Assembly (NCBI GenBank): GCA_013339765.2 | Contig: JABSTR010003205.1 | Coordinates: forward strand, 22,102 to 86,101 | DNA: 64,000 nucleotides | From: Haemaphysalis longicornis | Lineage: Eukaryota; Arthropoda; Arachnida; Ixodida; Ixodidae | Direction: 5' to 3' | Part shown: piece after piece, positions 11,636 through 24,320 of the stretch | Layout of the letters: each line of letters opens with the position of its first letter | Position numbering within the stretch: position 1 is the stretch's first letter | Position numbers and translations under genes: made by a program | Notes under the pieces: model-generated | What the model was told of the DNA's origin: nothing | Databases searched by the model: none | What the model saw: the letters and a program-made list of their open reading frames with translations, nothing else

Positions 11636-12471
11636 AACAGGAACGAAGCGGCACTTGCGGTGGTCGACTCCAAGGGGAGCCCCATCGATACACCATCTGT
11701 AAGCTGCACGTGCTGCACAGAGGCAGAGTAAATTGCGATCCGTCTAGCCATAACCCTCAGCCGGTCTCCACATCTAAGCATCATAACCAAGTCGGTCTTA
11801 CTATATTTTTTTAATTGCAGGGTATCACTTAGAACGGTGGCAACACTGCTGCAAGGGCCCACAGCTGGCTTAACACTCTTACCTAACGAGAAAGGAGAGA
11901 GCCAACGAGACTGCTCGAGATATGGTTCGCCGAGAGCCTCGAAGGACCCCGGTAAACAGCCAGCAACGTTTTGGTTGTAAGGACCATCTTCATACTTTCG
12001 GTGATATTCGCGACCATTTCCGCCAGGGTAGTGCCTGTTTTCCACCACCGGATCCATAACTCAGTCGCAGGCATGCTGTCCTTCTCAGGCAGATTCGAAC
12101 ACTACCATTCCCCACTCCACATCTCATGTCCATCGTATATCGTGCGGAATATAAAGATGCTTGCTCTTCTGTTCTGTAAAACGAGCCTCACTTCACCACA
12201 TCATTTGGTCTTGCCCAGTCATCCCGTCATCAGGTAGAAGAACTCATCCCATACTTCATAACATATCATATTTCCCAGAGTGGCAGGCTACCATCTCTAG
12301 CCCAACTGCTCTCGTGCAAGAAGCCCCCGCCCAGTTGTCTGAAGACATCGCGCCCACAAAACATCGGTAGCCAGATGACTGAGTGAATAATTCAGTGGTA
12401 CCAGCATCACAACTTTTGGACAAAATAAAGGTACTACTACTACTACTACTACTACTAGTACTACTACTATA
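11636..12471 (+). pseudogene. LINE ORF2 3' part: RNase H, C-terminal zinc finger, tail
   Basis: The plus strand shows NEAALAVVDSKGSPI and CCTEAE-IAIRLAI, the first strand and EE-A-IALA helix of an RNase H domain. It then shows decayed PGHAG-region sequence, LRQIRTLPFPTPHLM, and LHHIIWSCP, the C-terminal zinc-binding block. The 3' UTR carries AATAAA at about 12424 and ends in a TAC/ACT repeat (about 12430-12471). Frameshifts are frequent. It is the downstream continuation of the inverted fragment at 11110-11505. Confidence 0.7.
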
Positions 12472-14767
<2,296 letters not shown>

Positions 14768-14875
14768 GCAAATTTAAAGCGCAACAAATTTAGACAAAAG
14801 ACGAATGACACAAGGACAAGTCCTTGTTCTTGTGTCATTCGTCTTTTGACTAAATTTGTTGCGCTTTAAATTTGC
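14768..14875. repeat. Near-perfect 53-bp palindrome
   Basis: Arms 14768-14820 and 14823-14875 are reverse complements at 51 of 53 positions with a 2-bp spacer. Outside them GTCCCATTTCTGTC occurs both upstream (about 14750) and downstream (about 14911). It could be a foldback element or the fused ends of a deleted transposon. No coding content. Confidence 0.9.
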
Positions 14876-15502
14876 ACTATGGAGTACCAACTAGCTCGAA
14901 CCCTCACGTTGTCCCATTTCTGTCCTTCCGCCGCGCAACATTATCAATCAGCCCAAATGACGATATGTGTATTTTTATGCTGGTTTTGCCACTCACATTA
15001 AAGATGAGTCCACGTTGAGATAGTGAGATGCAATCACTGCCCAGACAAGGAAACAGAGATTCGACCTTGCAACTACACCAAATGAGTCAGATATATATCT
15101 AGGTAAAAATGAAAAGGAGGGGGCACAGTGCTGCCATTAACGAGAAACTATTTGTCTTTGTTTCTTAGAAGAGCATTGTTTCTCGTAAGACCAAAAAATA
15201 AGGAAAGAATCGCCCGTCTACTGTCGCGGTCCTTTCACGTCCCAGAAAAATAGCAGAAACATTGTTTTCCCCCTTACAGTTAAAATAAATTTCTAACAAT
15301 CCTTTTTCAATACGAAGGCAGCATTTGCTCCAGTCGGTCTCTTTTCTCACACTCGCGTGGCTGCACTCGGCCACATACCGCAATCACGGAGTCGAAATTC
15401 CATGCCATTTAATGAAACTGTTGAGTGATGTTATGGAACTGTCGTTATAATTCAGCAATTGTAATTGAACCCCGGTATGAAAGCAACAGCGTTAACACCC
15501 AC
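14876..15502. other. Intronic sequence, no gene seen
   Basis: A minus-strand open frame of 72 codons at 15165-15383 lies inside the intron upstream of the terminal exon. It lacks splice sites fitting the flanking exons and shows no domain. Confidence 0.4.
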
Positions 15503-15613
15503 CTGCGCCAATGGAGACGAGGTTGAGCATTCCACTTACAATGCCCCCAATGCCCTCGTTCCCGCCTAAATTGAGGAAGCCCGTGCCGAGTCCGGCGACG
15601 CTTGTGCCCGTAT
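15503..15613 (-). CDS. Glycine/leucine-rich secreted precursor candidate, middle exon
   Basis: This 111-nt minus-strand exon sits between CACCACAG and GTGGGTG splice sites. It takes one base from the preceding exon (A + AT = Asn) and leaves one base (G) for the next, so it is a symmetric phase-1 exon. It reads TGTSVAGLGTGFLNLGG, then NEGIGGIVSGMLNLVSIGA. Glycine, leucine and valine dominate, and there are no Cys and few charged residues. The alternating Gly/hydrophobic pattern suggests a membrane-active or self-associating peptide segment, but that is inference. Confidence 0.6.
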
Positions 15614-15759
15614 CTGTGGTGAAACAGCAGTGCAGCAGCAGTGATAAACCGCAGTTTCTGACATATAGAAAATTGTGCTGATTCGTTTTGTGCACCATCA
15701 AGGTTATACCGATGATCTCCGCAACCTCACAGGAAAGAAGAAATCAGCCCAACACTTAC

Positions 15760-15840
15760 TGACTAGATTTTTGACGCCGTCCAATACGGCGGTAAAGATG
15801 CCATTCAGCTGTCGCTTGTGGCGAACTTTCTGGGCAGCAT
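15760..15840 (-). CDS. Glycine/leucine-rich secreted precursor candidate, propeptide/cleavage exon
   Basis: This 81-nt minus-strand exon lies between TTGAAAACAG and GTAAGT, a near-consensus donor. Started from a G left by an unseen upstream exon, it reads DAAQKVRHKRQLNGIFTAVL and then DGVKNLV. RHKR-Q is a typical proprotein convertase (furin-like) site, so a mature chain would begin Gln-Leu-Asn-Gly. The part after the site, IFTAVLDGVKNL, resembles IFTGILGTVLNG in the terminal exon. The signal-peptide exon should lie upstream on the minus strand (above 15840); I could not identify it. Confidence 0.6.
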
Positions 15841-16643
15841 CTGTTTTCAAGGTAAACAAAAAGATTTTCACGTGTGTTAGCAACTCATTAACGTTCTGAA
15901 CAGATCTGTTTTTTGAACTCATCATCGTTGTTTTATTTCGCAGGATTTTCGGCCAAGCACCCGAAGAGATTCTGAGCGGGAGGGGGTTGGCTCGGAAGTG
16001 ACGTCACAGCCGGTGGCGTCATTACCTCTGACGTCAGTGCGAAAAGCGAACCAATAGTGTAATTAAAACTAGAATATTATGCCTCCAAAAAGGAAAACGG
16101 AAACGGGTAGAAAATCTCCGTATACCATAACGCGCAGTAAAAACTCCATAAGGCTTAAGTTTGGGTCTGTTGGAAATGCATAATGCTTGGGACTAATAAT
16201 GGTTTTTCCTTTCAATTTCTTTGTTCATGGCTATTAGTTTTACTATGATAGTTTACAGAACAACAAAAGCAGTGACTAGGAGTCGTAACAGGCAGAATCA
16301 ATGACGTGGTCATGGTTTCGAGGGTGTTATTCTCCCCGAGTTCCTGTTAAGAAGCAATTACAAATTATGCTCCTGCGGGGACATGAGAATGTCTCTGGTA
16401 ATCAGGGATACGGGCCTCGCAATACAAGAAAATCATTTCTCCGTTGAGTTTACGGCAGAAAATAGACATGGGAAGTTGCACTTCCACTCTAACCACCATT
16501 TCTTGAAAATCACTGTGAAGTGTGAACATCTTCATAAGAGACGCCCGGGAAATGGCGGAACGTGCCAGTGAATCCCGTAATACATACAGTTACCATCGTG
16601 CACCACTTCGCGCCGCTGGGAAGACAAACGTAAAAAAAGAACA
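15841..16643. other. No gene seen
   Basis: This should contain intron or 5' sequence of the minus-strand precursor gene. No signal-peptide exon could be picked out with confidence. Confidence 0.4.
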
Positions 16644-16710
16644 TAGCAGAGCGTGGTTTCGAACCCCGGACCTCCGTGTTATGGGCCCAGCAGTTATGGG
16701 CCCCTGCTAG
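16644..16710 (-). repeat. Truncated initiator-tRNA-Met-like copy
   Basis: On the minus strand it retains GGGCCCATAAC (anticodon arm, CAT), the T arm GGGGTTCGAAACC and the 3' acceptor strand CGCTCTGCTA. The 5' half is replaced by a short duplication of GGGCCCATAAC. It cannot fold as a full tRNA. It belongs with the two copies at 16722-16894 and 18746-18957. Confidence 0.7.
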
Positions 16711-16721
16711 GCGTTGTTTAC

Positions 16722-16894
16722 GGAAAACAGCAACTACGTGTTCTAACAACTGGAGTACGCACTTATATGGATACCGATAGCCGAATAGAAAATGAAATTA
16801 CTCTGCAAAACAAACAAAAAAACCTAGCAGAGCGTGGTTCCGATCCACGGATTTCTGGGTTATGGGCCCAGCATGCTTCCACTGCGCCACTCTT
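16722..16894 (-). mobile_element. SINE-like repeat headed by initiator tRNA-Met, copy 1
   Basis: The tRNA-like part (16825-16894, minus strand) contains GAGTGGCGCAGTGG (A box), GGGCCCATAACCC (anticodon CAT) and GGATCGGAACC (B box). It ends CTCTGCTA, as eukaryotic initiator tRNA-Met does. Downstream on the minus strand comes a T-rich linker and about 100 bp of body sequence that is clearly shared with 18746-18890. A 5' acceptor mismatch makes a functional tRNA unlikely. The head-plus-shared-body layout is that of a SINE. Confidence 0.75.
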
Positions 16895-16984
16895 CTTTTT
16901 CCCTTAATTTCCAAACATGTCCCGATGGTACAAACAGAAGCAGTAGTACAAACAAAATAAAGCTGAACTAAATTACGAAATCAT
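16895..16984. other. Spacer, possibly 3' UTR of the neighbouring LINE
   Basis: A short stretch between the tRNA-headed repeat and the last coding sequence of the minus-strand LINE at 16985-18745. No distinct feature is seen. Confidence 0.3.
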
Positions 16985-18745
16985 AATACCCACTTTAAGG
17001 TATAGCGGTAGTGGTCAAAATATTTTCATCTGGGTTAGCCTGTCCACCTGTGACAACCACTCTGGTTCATCAATTTGTGCCTTTACAACTTCAATGAAGG
17101 AGACCACAGCCTCTTGGAAATAGTGCCGGACAGGGCGCGCATCACTTTCGGAGTGCCGGACTGCCATCCGACACCTCCATACACTGTGCAGGCCCAGTAG
17201 CATGATTAAATCCAATGAAATACCATCTTCGGTTTGAATGGAAAAATACCGAATACCGTGAGCGTCGGAAGTTATTTTTTTTCAGGGTTCGTTGCAGCAC
17301 ATCTCAGAAGAAACCCCGTCCCAACAATCAATGAAAACATATTCAATTGTTTCACGTTTTTTGCACAACCAACAATGTTACCCCCACGGCATAAAGAGAC
17401 CCTTTTCTTGCATCCACGTCCTAACAAGGAGAGTGCTTATATGTAGTTTAAAGAAAAATTACTCCCACCTCCCCTCGCGGGAACCCCTGTGTAGATGCGA
17501 CGCATAGGGGGTTCCGTTGTTGTTTCCGTTAGGTTGATTCTCCCATTGCGTGAAACGTGCCGTGAACCCCCTGCCACGGCTATTACGCAACGTGGCGCGG
17601 CTATGACGCAACGCAATCCAACACAATCCACTTTAATCCAATCCAATCCAATCCAATCCAAGCCAAGCCAAGCCAAGCCAAGCCAATCCAATCCAATCCA
17701 ATCCCCCTCGCGAGAGAGTGTTCGCTATCAGAGAGGAGAGGGGGTGAGCGGCGGAGAGCGCAGCGCGGCGAGGAGAATGGGGGAGGGGTGTGGACGGACA
17801 ACGACGCCGTATGGAGGGACAAGGCGAGTGAATGAGATGCAGTCGCATCTAAAACGTTTTAACCCCCGGTGCCACTGGCAATCATTTAACTCGTTCTAAT
17901 GCCTCTCAACCTGGGCCTGCAAAGTAAATGATCCAATACAGGGGAACTGGAAACACAGTGTCACAAAGATCCCGATACAGTTTTTCCTAGGTACTGCACT
18001 CAAATATTCCGAAGATAAACGCGCAATTTCAAAACGAAAAGAATAAACAACTTCTTTGAATTTACCTGCGGATACCTCCCGGCAAACACAATGCGGTAAC
18101 TGTAAATTGAGGTAATACCCTGCCTAATCAAACTTGGCAAACAGTGCGCAGAAATCTCGCGAGAAAAGAAAACGGTTCACCAACTTCCGCAAAAATAGAT
18201 GCGCTAACCCTATCCCCCCATCCTGTACCCTTCGGAAGAGGTTTGTACGGCTCGTTCGCTCCCAGGATGAGCTCCAGATGAATACTGAGAAAATCCTATG
18301 CAACTTTTGAGCATGTGCCCTGTAACAAAGGAGTACTTTTAACACGTACCACAGTTTACTCACCATGAAGGGGTTGCACACCGCCGCACGAGCAAAAATG
18401 GATAAACTGGTACCCTTCCACTTTTCTGTCTTCTCTCGTAACTCCACTGCTTGTCTCCTCCAGCAAGGATCACTGTCGGAATAATACTCAAGGGACACGC
18501 CTTACATTTAATCGGCGTCGTTACCCACTTGATATTCTGAAATACCGCCGGTGCAGTGTTCCACCCTCCGTGCCAGATACCCGGGCACTTACCCCAGTTT
18601 ACGACACACCCGCTTGCGTAACAAAACCATTTCACCTTGTTTACGACGTCAGTTTTGCTCTGCTGGTCTGCGCACAAAATGGAAATATCATCCGTATGCT
18701 AAAACCCGAACTTCCGCGGCATGAAGTTGAAACTGTGATAGACGC
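16985..18745 (-). pseudogene. Old LINE, end of RT to C-terminus, interrupted
   Basis: Minus-strand pieces occur in ORF order. First HTDDISILCADQQS (about 18700), a YADD-type box with His-Thr. Then VNWGKCPGIWHGG, VSLEYYSDSDPCWRRQA and WKGTSLSIFARAAVCN. Next come KLHRIFSVFIWSS, RTNLFRRVQDGGIGLAHLF and RTWMQEKGLFMPWG, and finally LLGLHSVWRCRMAVRHSE. This is the C-terminal half of an ORF2 of a tick LINE family lacking RNase H here. Frames shift and stops occur. A roughly 395-bp insertion at about 17462-17857 splits the block VKTF...FKLHIS. Confidence 0.75.
17462..17857. mobile_element. Non-coding insertion inside the LINE, with pentamer repeats
   Basis: This sequence interrupts the LINE codons for VKTF and FKLHIS. 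It holds a CCAAT/CCAAG pentamer array at 17634-17704 (units ATCCA, then AGCCA, then ATCCA). TAGATGCGAC occurs near its left side (17493) and as GTCGCATCTA at its right side (about 17841), an inverted pair. The right 70 bp recur inverted at 40479-40549. It is probably a MITE-like or composite insertion; no target duplication could be fixed. Confidence 0.6.
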
Positions 18746-18957
18746 TCATTTATGGAAAACAGCAGCTACGTGTTCGAACATCTGGAGCACGCACTGCAGC
18801 TATGTGTTCTAACATCTGGAGCACGCACTTGTGTGAATACAAATGGACGAATGGAAAATAAAATTATTTCGCAAAAAAAAAGAAAAAATATAGCAGAGCG
18901 TGATCCACGGACCTCTGGGTTATGGGCCCAGCACGCTTCCATTGCGCCACTCTGCTA
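18746..18957 (-). mobile_element. SINE-like repeat headed by initiator tRNA-Met, copy 2
   Basis: The minus strand from 18957 reads TAGCAGAGTGGCGCAATGG, then the CAT anticodon arm GGGCCCATAACCC and the 3' strand CGCTCTGCTA. The acceptor stem is complete. Five bases of the T arm are missing, so the B box is lost and it cannot be a working tRNA gene. The body (18746-18890) repeats the AACATCTGGAGCACGCACT block twice and matches copy 1. Confidence 0.75.
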
Positions 18958-20529
18958 GATGAATACGACGGCAAAAGCAACTGGTGCTATGCATGTTGGC
19001 AGGCGCTGAAACCCACTATACACCCCCTTACATGGAAGTAACTGGTGTCGTAGGGCCACGCTCGACCCATCGGCCTGCCTGGGTCCTTGCTTATGAGGAC
19101 CGGATCCGTGTACAGAGCCACATCAAAGAGACTTCATCCGCATTATGGAGGCTAGGTCATGCCTCCCCCATGCTAGGACATTAATGATGCCTTCTTTTCC
19201 CCTCCCTGCTTCTCCCTTTCCCCATGCGGCCTTGAGCCATCCCTCCCAATTAATGTTCGTATGTTTGTTGTTTGTTCCCACTCATAAAGAAGTTCCCACC
19301 TAAAAGAACTTGATTTGAAGCACTCACTCATTCACGTATTTACTTGTTTTAAAATCATAAGAAAAGTGTTCTCGGTATGGCATTTTCAATGCAACACGTT
19401 TTACTTCAGGGTGCAGTTGCAAGTACGCTGCTTTTTCTGGTGCTGCTATGCTTTGTTAGAAAAAAAAACAGCCGACGAGAGGAACCGAATTTTTTACGTT
19501 ATTCCTTGCCGGCGTTTTGAAGATCACACCTCATTTCCTTACACTCGGTAACGATAACAAACAGTTTGCGTTCGGTCGGGTTGTCCTGATGATGATTATA
19601 AAAATTACAGTGATGACGGCGGTAGTGCCGGAAATGATGACGGTGGGCTCGCCGCAGGCACCAGGCCCCATTTGGATGACTTAGCCCAGCGGTCAACGAT
19701 GCAGCCTCGGTGCCATCTGTACGGCCTAGAGGCACTAAGGCCAATGGGAGTGAGTAACCCGCAGCGCCAGGAATGGAATAATTACAAGCTTGTTACACCC
19801 GACGTCATTTTACGCTTAACGGCGCCATGAAGACAAAATACAACCTTGAATAGTTTGAAAGAACTGGCCTTTGGTAACTCGCTCATCTCCATCCCAGCCC
19901 CGAAGGACCGTGAAGATGCAATAAATAGTTAAAACTTTTCAAATTTCACGATACAGTGACGTACAATGGGCATGAGTGACGTAATATGGACCAGCGCTAG
20001 AAACATAGTGATCAGTGTGCTAACTGCACGTTAGCATTTGAGTGATACGACCAAACGTAACCAGAGGCCCTGTTATAATAGCAGAGTCATCTTTCTTGGC
20101 GGTTGCAGCTCGGCGTACTTACGCCAGTCACACAAACACGATTATGTGACATCCTTGAGAAATCGCAGGAAAGTGTCTGGGGAGGGGGGGGGGGGTGCGC
20201 CACCGCCCCCGTTTCATAGGTTTGCTGTAATACCTCAATTATTCGTTTGAAGTCTGCGATAAAACTGGTATCACTGTTATCGGAACGAAGCGGCATTTTA
20301 ACTAGCCAAACTTGTGCTTTGCCCATGTACAGACCGCCCGGCAGTTAAAAAACCAAGAAAACAACGAGCGCTCGTCTGCGCATGCAACGCGGCGACCACC
20401 CAGCGTCCCCGGCGCACGTTTGTCAAGCCAACATACCCCTTGGGGAGATCGGCCAAGACTGGAAAAAGAAACTCCGGCATTCGCCGCTGTCGTGGCAACA
20501 TTTCGCTATCGCAATCACACTGCTCACGT
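18958..20529. other. No gene seen
   Basis: Unclassified sequence with a poly-G run near 20181-20197. No convincing coding frame. Confidence 0.45.
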
Positions 20530-20659
20530 GAAGCTCACACTTATAGCAACAAAGATGCAGTAAAGGTCGCTGCGGCAGCGAAGAAGAAGCAATCGGTTGC
20601 AATCGTGGACTCAAACCGTCGTGATGGTCGTGAAGGTTGCAGCTTCGCTACCTTTAAGT
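20530..20659 (+). repeat. Dispersed repeat, copy A
   Basis: About 130 bp containing GTCGTGATGGTCGTGAAGG and GCAGCTTCGCTACCTT. It matches 61847-61981 in the same orientation with scattered substitutions. Weaker similarity reaches upstream (GCATTCGCCGCTGTCGTGG here, GCGTTTGCCGTAGTCGTGG at about 61744). Family unknown. Confidence 0.7.
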
Positions 20660-21703
20660 TTTACTTGTTAGTGTGAGCTTAATTCCGTCCATTTTTGATT
20701 ATTGTTACTCCTTTAGTCAACTGAGGCCGAACACCGGCGATGACTCAGCAGTTGTTCAAAAGAATAGACCTGTTCCACACGAACCAGTGGATGGCGCTGG
20801 GTGCGTGCAAGCAGTGCTGGACGTGTATGCCTATTTAAGAACGGAACGTTGGCTCGGGTAGACCTGTTTTAGCGCGGGTTTTCTTGCGCCATCACTCTTA
20901 CAAAGCCTGCCAGATCCAGTAGTAGGAAGCATAACTCGAAGACAAGTGTGGTGTGTAGGTTTTAGCATAACTCGGAGACAAGACAATCGCTATGAGGTGC
21001 TCGTTGCAAAAGTCAGAGTAGTTATCGCTACTGCTCACACATATCGACCTCCTCCTATAGTCGATGCACAAGGTTGCCTACCGGACGGACAAGACCGTCA
21101 CGCCCATGCGAACCCTTATGCATGCGGCTCGGCAAATTTTCTCTACTGCGGCGGTCCTAGGTTGTTCAAAGTTTTCAGTCACGTGATGAAAACACCAAGG
21201 AAAGGGCGCCTTAGCGTGCCTGCAGGTACGGCGACGTACAACGTTATTACATCCCCTATTCAGGAACTGTTGTCCTAAGTAACACTCGGAAGTGTTAGCT
21301 TTCACAGCGCAAAAATATACTGAACCAATCCTTTAGAGTCCTCTTCATCGTTAAAAGATTACTAGAGGCTGAATGATCTTTTTTATTTTAACCGAGGGAT
21401 CACACAAGCTTCCATAACTCTTCCGGTTCTTGTTCGGCGACAAACGATGCCTTGCTTGTTCCGAAATGAATAATTGTACTTGCATTTCCCTTTTAGTTTT
21501 TTCCCTATCTTCGTGCTGTTAAAAAGTCCTACGAAGCGCATACAAACATATAAGAAGTTTCTTTTTCTCTGTGGGAAAGCCCCGTTGGCTACGTCCTAAC
21601 CGGGCAGCGTGTTTCCAAACGCTTCGCTCCACAGAGCACCCACGTGACATGTGTGATGTCACTGCGCGCACTATTCTTTTGAGCGCCTGCTAAAACAAGC
21701 CCA
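20660..21703. other. No gene seen
   Basis: Plus-strand frame 20946-21278 is open for 110 codons but has no domain, start context or splice logic. Confidence 0.45.
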
Positions 21704-21775
21704 CCGTTCTGGCTCTGTAGCAATGACGTAGAACACTGCGTATTGGCGCTGACGGCTTGGGTTCAAGCCCCACCA
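21704..21775 (+). repeat. tRNA-like sequence
   Basis: TTGGGTTCAAGCCCCACC is a good T arm with B box, preceded by GGCTCTGTAGCAATGACG in the A-box position. The D and anticodon arms do not fold cleanly. Probably a tRNA-derived repeat head. Confidence 0.4.
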
Positions 21776-22840
21776 GGTCTATCTCTTAGATTTTTTTTCA
21801 ATATACCTATTTTTTTCCTAAATTCGATTTTTTTTTTTGTAAACTGAAATGTACGCGTCGTTTTTGTTAATTATGGTGATTTGGTACGTTTTAGGTCGCT
21901 TTAGGCTTTGGGGGCAGCTAATGAGCACGTTGAATTACTGTTCTCCATCACACGAACAGACATGTCACGTGGGTGCTCTGTGCAGCGAAGCGTTTCGAAA
22001 TACGCAACCGGGCACACATGTGAGGTGTCGCACGTTTGCTGCATGTCCAGGAGCGTATAGTACATGGACAAATCAAGGATTGGCACTGCTTTCCAGAGGA
22101 GGGAGAGAAAAAAAAGCGTTATTCATATATAGCCCTGTTCGGCGTGGCAGGTGGACAGCGGCCTCAGCGGCTCAGCGGTCTTGGCTGTTTTGTCCGTCAA
22201 GGTTTGCTGCGTCGTCAGGTCAGGGCAGCCCAGCGCCGTCTCCAATAGCTCGACGGGTAGAGGTAGGGTGTAGGGGGTCGTCGGTGAAGGCCCACTATGG
22301 CGTTGTACGGTGGACTCTGTGACCTCGAGAGACATATTCATAACTAGAGTGGGCCGGAACTTCCAGCACAGTTACCAAAACCGTCTTCTGGAGCTGTGCC
22401 CATTTTTCGGTTATTTCAACTTTCAAGACATTAAAGAGGTGTGTTGCTGATGCTTAAGATGTTTGTATGAAGGGTGGCTTGAAATTTTGTTTGCAACTGA
22501 AGTACGTCATGAACCAGTTTTGTTATATAAAGGTACAAACCAATTTTTGTCGAGTACATTTTCTTTATCCCAAATGAAAAAAAAAAAAAGAAACACTTAA
22601 AAACGCTTTACCCCGGAACGGCTTTACTGATAGGGCCCTAGAACTCCAGCCCGCCTAATGGAATGCCGGCAGTTATGACGGTGAACTCTGCGGCAAGATA
22701 CTTTTAACTGCATGTGAAAGTAAAAGAGTTATTTAAAATGTTGTCCCTAGATAAATCCACAATAACTTGCAATCTCTCCTATTATTTTATGCAATTTCGG
22801 AGTCACGCGTTTAAATCGACTGAGTTGTTTGCAAACGCAC
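21776..22840. other. No gene seen
   Basis: T-rich sequence and short homopolymers; no supported feature. Confidence 0.45.
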
Positions 22841-22901
22841 GGCCTCCGCGATCGGCTACCGGCGCCGCGCCGCGCGCCGCCGGCAGCCGATCGCGGAGGC
22901 C
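22841..22901. repeat. GC-rich hairpin
   Basis: GGCCTCCGCGATCGGCT (from 22841) has its reverse complement AGCCGATCGCGGAGGCC ending at 22901. The arms are 22 bp with one mismatch around a GC-only loop of about 17 bp. It lies in AT-rich surroundings. Confidence 0.85.
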
Positions 22902-23579
22902 ACGGCAAACGTACGCTAGTGTCACGTTTATCCACTACATGGCGCCACCTTTCAGACTTTGGAAATGTTAGGGCAAAATTAAAATTATTTTCGCCTGTTT
23001 ATTTAAAAATTCCTTGATTCTTACCCCAGCATAAACGCTGACTTTCATATGAGCTAGAGGGCATGCACTTAAAAAAAATCGGTCGTCTGGCCGTTTAAGC
23101 TTTAAGATGAGCCTAAAAGTCGCAAGCGTGTCCTAGGCCTCCAGCGCAAAGTCTCAGAAGGCCATCTTGAGACAACTTCAGGGCCACTCAAATTGGTTAA
23201 ACTAGATGGGACGGTGTATTTCTTATGGAGGGAATTTTTATATTTTAGTTTTATAAGGCGGCTGACAGTTTTCTGTTTTTTTTTTTTTCTTTCTGATAAA
23301 TGCAAAAGATTAAATTGGCAGGGTTATGCGACCATACGGCCGTACACGCCAGGTAGTAATTAAGCCTGCAAAATAGACAAAATAACTGCTTGTGTCTCAG
23401 AAACACAGGTCTTGCAGGTCGCAGGACCATGTCACCAGTTGACATACCTTAACTCACACTGGATTCTCGGATCTCCGTTGCAAAAATTTGACAGACTGCG
23501 GAATAATTTCTTAATTTTTTTTATATATGGACGAAATCATGCAATGAAAATTGGACTGTAATAATCTGATTCGACGTCC
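22902..23579. other. No gene seen
   Basis: AT-rich sequence; no supported feature. Confidence 0.45.
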
Positions 23580-23773
23580 CGTCGCATGTGAGACGTTCAT
23601 TGGTCGCATTGCATGGTCTCATTGCATTGGTCTCATTGGTCGATTGCATTGTCATTTCTCATAGCTTCCATATTCATTCTTTTCTCTCTTTCTCCATAAT
23701 ACCCTTGCCCCGGTGTAAGATCAGTTTCTCAGGCCGACCTCTTCTCCTTTCAATAAACTTTTACAGTCTCTCT

Positions 23774-23831
<58 letters not shown>
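23580..23831 (+). repeat. LINE-like 3' tail and TC microsatellite
   Basis: CAATAAACTTTTACAG (AATAAA at 23752-23757) runs straight into about 60 bp of TC repeats (23769-23831), with one CC slip. This has the layout of a LINE 3' end, like AATAAAGTCC + TC repeats at 30337. The full-length LINE starts on the other side of the same microsatellite. Confidence 0.5.
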
Positions 23832-23836
<5 letters not shown>

Positions 23837-24320
23837 GCCATGGCGATTCTCAGATCCCAATCGGAAATCCCTTCTGTAGGAATTCAATTTACCCAGTTGA
23901 TAAACCTTAACTCACAGCTTGTCCGGGGGACCCTCAACTCAGAAGACGAGGTCAACTCTTATGGGAAAGCCCAACTTTCCAGCTGCAAAGGGGCACCGCA
24001 TCAAAAAGCTTCGGAGAGCTTGACTCTTCCCGAATTCTAGCATGGATCAACCTGTTTCCTTCCAGCACCGACAGGGGGGCGCTGCGATCGCCGAGCAGAG
24101 CGGACGCACTCCACGTCGGCTCCGTCGTCGCCACGATTTTTGGGAGGACCATCCCGCCCCTGATGTCCAAATCGTACGTACGAGTTTCCTAACGTCGAGA
24201 GGATCACGTAGGTACCAAATTTGGGCCGATTAGCCCATTTTTGGCGATTTTACGAGCATTTTCCTTCGGCGAGGCGAGGCGGCCCAGCTAAGCCTAACGA
24301 GGGAACCGACGAGTACGGGC

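Noticed and set aside
16825..16894. Functional initiator tRNA-Met gene
   Set aside because: The 5' acceptor strand mismatches and the copy continues into repeat body shared with 18746-18890, so a SINE-type repeat is more likely.
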